Of a DNA stretch of 14,965 bases, positions 14,279 through 14,965 are shown piece after piece. Numbering within the stretch: position 1 is the stretch's first letter; each line of letters starts with the position of its first letter. A model generated the notes under the pieces. It was not told the DNA's origin and did not search any database. It saw only the letters and a list, made by a program, of their open reading frames with translations. The DNA is from Actinomycetota bacterium (GTDB lineage Bacteria > Actinomycetota > Geothermincolia > Fen-727 > Anoxymicrobiaceae), in the NCBI GenBank assembly GCA_016649525.1, contig JAENXM010000015.1:1-14965 (forward strand), read 5' to 3'. The position numbers and the translations under genes were made by a program.

Positions 14279-14357
14279 GCCGGGAAAGTGCGGCGGTCTT
14301 GAAAACCGTTGTGGGCGTAAACGTCCACCGTGGGTTCGAATCCCACCCCCTCCGCCA
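14279..14357 (+). tRNA. tRNA-Ser(UGA) fragment lacking the 5' acceptor strand
   Basis: From the D arm onward the gene is normal. It has GCC...GGC as D stem, GCGGT-CTTGAAA-ACCGT as anticodon arm (TGA = Ser), and GTGGGCG-TAAA-CGTCCAC as the long class II variable arm. GTGGG-TTCGAAT-CCCAC is the T arm, then CCCCTCC, G73 and CCA. The nine bases where positions 1-9 should be read GTCCAATAA and cannot pair with CCCCTCC (expected GGAGGGG). The gene is therefore cut at about position 10 and should not be functional as it stands. Recombination within the 5' part, or an assembly join, would explain it. Confidence 0.75.
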
Positions 14358-14377
14358 CGTTTCCGGTTTCTGCGACG

Positions 14378-14542
14378 ATTTCTAAGAAAGATACAAAGCC
14401 GAGGTGCCCCACCTGCGGCTCGGCTCACGTTGAGAGATTCTCAAGGACTTGGAAAGTGACCAAGGTGGTATCCGTAGGTCCGTTTAGACTTGGCAACATG
14501 CACAAGATATTCAAGTGCAAAGATTGCGTGTATAAGTGGTGA
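14378..14542 (+). CDS. Small zinc-ribbon protein, 5' end missing or non-standard start
   Basis: The frame encodes a two-CxxC zinc ribbon: CPTCGSAHVERFSRTWKV, a central VVSVGPFRLGNMHK, then FKCKDCVYKW at the C-terminus. This arrangement is common in small bacterial and phage zinc-ribbon proteins. The only GTG upstream (14330) lies inside the tRNA-Ser T arm, so residues from there (MGSNPTPSA) are an artefact. Between the tRNA end (14357) and the first cysteine pair there is no ATG, GTG or TTG in frame. ATT 14378 (giving SKKDTKPRC...) is a possible but unsupported start. The gene was probably cut when the tRNA fragment was joined to it. Function unknown; nucleic-acid binding is plausible. Confidence 0.5.
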   Translation: MSKKDTKPRCPTCGSAHVERFSRTWKVTKVVSVGPFRLGNMHKIFKCKDCVYKW

Positions 14543-14553
14543 GGAGTTGGGAC

Positions 14554-14562
14554 TGATATAAT
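14554..14562 (+). promoter_or_regulatory. Extended -10 promoter of the small acidic gene
   Basis: TGATATAAT is a perfect extended -10 (TG-N-TATAAT). No good -35 is present, which extended -10 promoters tolerate. The start point would be near 14569, about 25 nt before the next ATG, with AGAGGGAG as ribosome site in between. Confidence 0.55.
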
Positions 14563-14593
14563 ATCTGCTGATACCTTTACTGTAGAGGGAGCA

Positions 14594-14791
14594 ATGGGAA
14601 TGGACAAAAGCCTAGAGGAGAAAAAAGAAGACAAAGAACTCCGCGAGATTCGCGAGAAAGAAGAAGAAGAAGAAGAAAATAGCGACCATAAAGGGCCGCA
14701 AAACCCACTAGACATTGAACTCACAGAAGCGGAATACGAAGGTGGCCCCGATCCAAGTGACCCTGATGAAGAGCTCCCCCCCCGCAAGTAG
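14594..14791 (+). CDS. Small, highly charged acidic protein, unknown function
   Basis: The 65-residue protein starts at ATG 14594, with the ribosome site AGAGGGAG just upstream (a second ATG at 14600 is possible). The first half is a lysine/glutamate helix likely to be a coiled coil or disordered (LEEKKEDKELREIREKEEEE). The second half is acidic and proline-rich (EGGPDPSDPDEELPPRK). No cysteine, signal or membrane segment. A GAA run encodes the glutamate stretch. Promoter and ribosome site support a real gene; the family is not recognised. Confidence 0.5.
   Translation: MGMDKSLEEKKEDKELREIREKEEEEEENSDHKGPQNPLDIELTEAEYEGGPDPSDPDEELPPRK
14658..14678 (+). repeat. GAA microsatellite inside the acidic gene
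   Basis: Near-perfect run of GAA triplets (AAAGAAGAAGAAGAAGAAGA). In-frame unit changes would alter the glutamate tract length without breaking the frame. Confidence 0.6.
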
Positions 14792-14901
14792 AGCCGCTTT
14801 CTTTAAAGTATCTTTGAAGTAACCGTACCCAAGAAGCCTAAATCCTAATCAACCCGACTCAAGAAGAATCTGAGAATAATGCCTTAAACGCGCGAAATAC
14901 T

Positions 14902-14965
14902 TCAAGACCATGTCTTGGGGATCTCTTTGTCTTCTATTTCCCTTTTCACCTTGGTAAGGATGGCA
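14902..14965 (-). CDS. C-terminus of a minus-strand gene leaving the window
   Basis: Read on the minus strand from the window edge, the last frame is AILTKVKREIEDKEIPKTWS followed by TGA (14902-14904). The charged, helix-like composition and low-GC codon use resemble a real protein end. Only 20 residues are visible, so the family cannot be named. The stretch 14792-14901 between it and the acidic gene shows nothing I can assign. Confidence 0.4.
   Translation of the reverse strand, partial: AILTKVKREIEDKEIPKTWS

Noticed and set aside
14243..14428. Minus-strand frame containing GGGGGIRTHGG
   Set aside because: This peptide is the well-known antisense read of a tRNA-Ser gene.
14425..14787. Serine-rich minus-strand frame of 120 codons
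   Set aside because: Poly-serine comes from the opposite strand of the GAA tract; the plus strand has the promoter and ribosome site.

Overview
The window (14,965 bp) looks like a bacterial chromosome segment with fairly high GC. The secreted proteins carry 'AEG(T/S)...GF..Y...QNPN...TYM...ERxMY' repeats, which I associate from memory with environmental Actinomycetota (lineages such as Geothermincolia). That assignment is recollection and inference, not something the window proves. The right end (about 12.4-15 kb) is visibly lower in GC and contains tRNA-Ser fragments and a toxin-antitoxin pair. It reads as an accessory, recombination-prone stretch.

Layout. (1) 1-627: 3' part of a nitroreductase-family gene. 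(2) 628-1048: a hairpin, a twin-hairpin element with a tRNA-like tail (copy 1), then a promoter with an inverted repeat and a leader of about 130 nt. (3) 1049-4825 (+): exported seven-bladed beta-propeller protein with five Ig/TIG-like domains and four C-terminal repeats. (4) 4826-4862: strong palindromic terminator between convergent genes. (5) 4883-9550 (-): exported calcineurin-like metallophosphoesterase with Ig/TIG-like domains and four C-terminal repeats. (6) 9551-9756: divergent promoter region. (7) 9757-12231 (+): exported protein with a different seven-bladed propeller and four C-terminal repeats. (8) 12332-12412: twin-hairpin element copy 2, same orientation as copy 1. (9) 12667-13901: AbiEii-type nucleotidyltransferase toxin and AbiEi-type antitoxin, overlapping by 4 bp, behind a 20-bp palindromic operator candidate. 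(10) 13902-14965: two tRNA-Ser 3' fragments in opposite orientations, a zinc-ribbon ORF without a normal start, a small acidic protein behind an extended -10 promoter, and the C-terminus of a minus-strand gene that continues out of the window.

How it works together. The three large genes encode proteins with signal peptides and unrelated N-terminal domains, but all end in a four-unit repeat block and a similar terminal motif (IGGYSD or IGFTD). None has an LPXTG signal or a C-terminal membrane helix. The best inference is a set of surface or extracellular proteins sharing a common C-terminal module that may anchor or display them. The whole set lies between the two copies of the twin-hairpin element. 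The TA pair next to it is probably autoregulated and may stabilise the region.

No integrase, transposase, CRISPR array or complete tRNA gene is visible.
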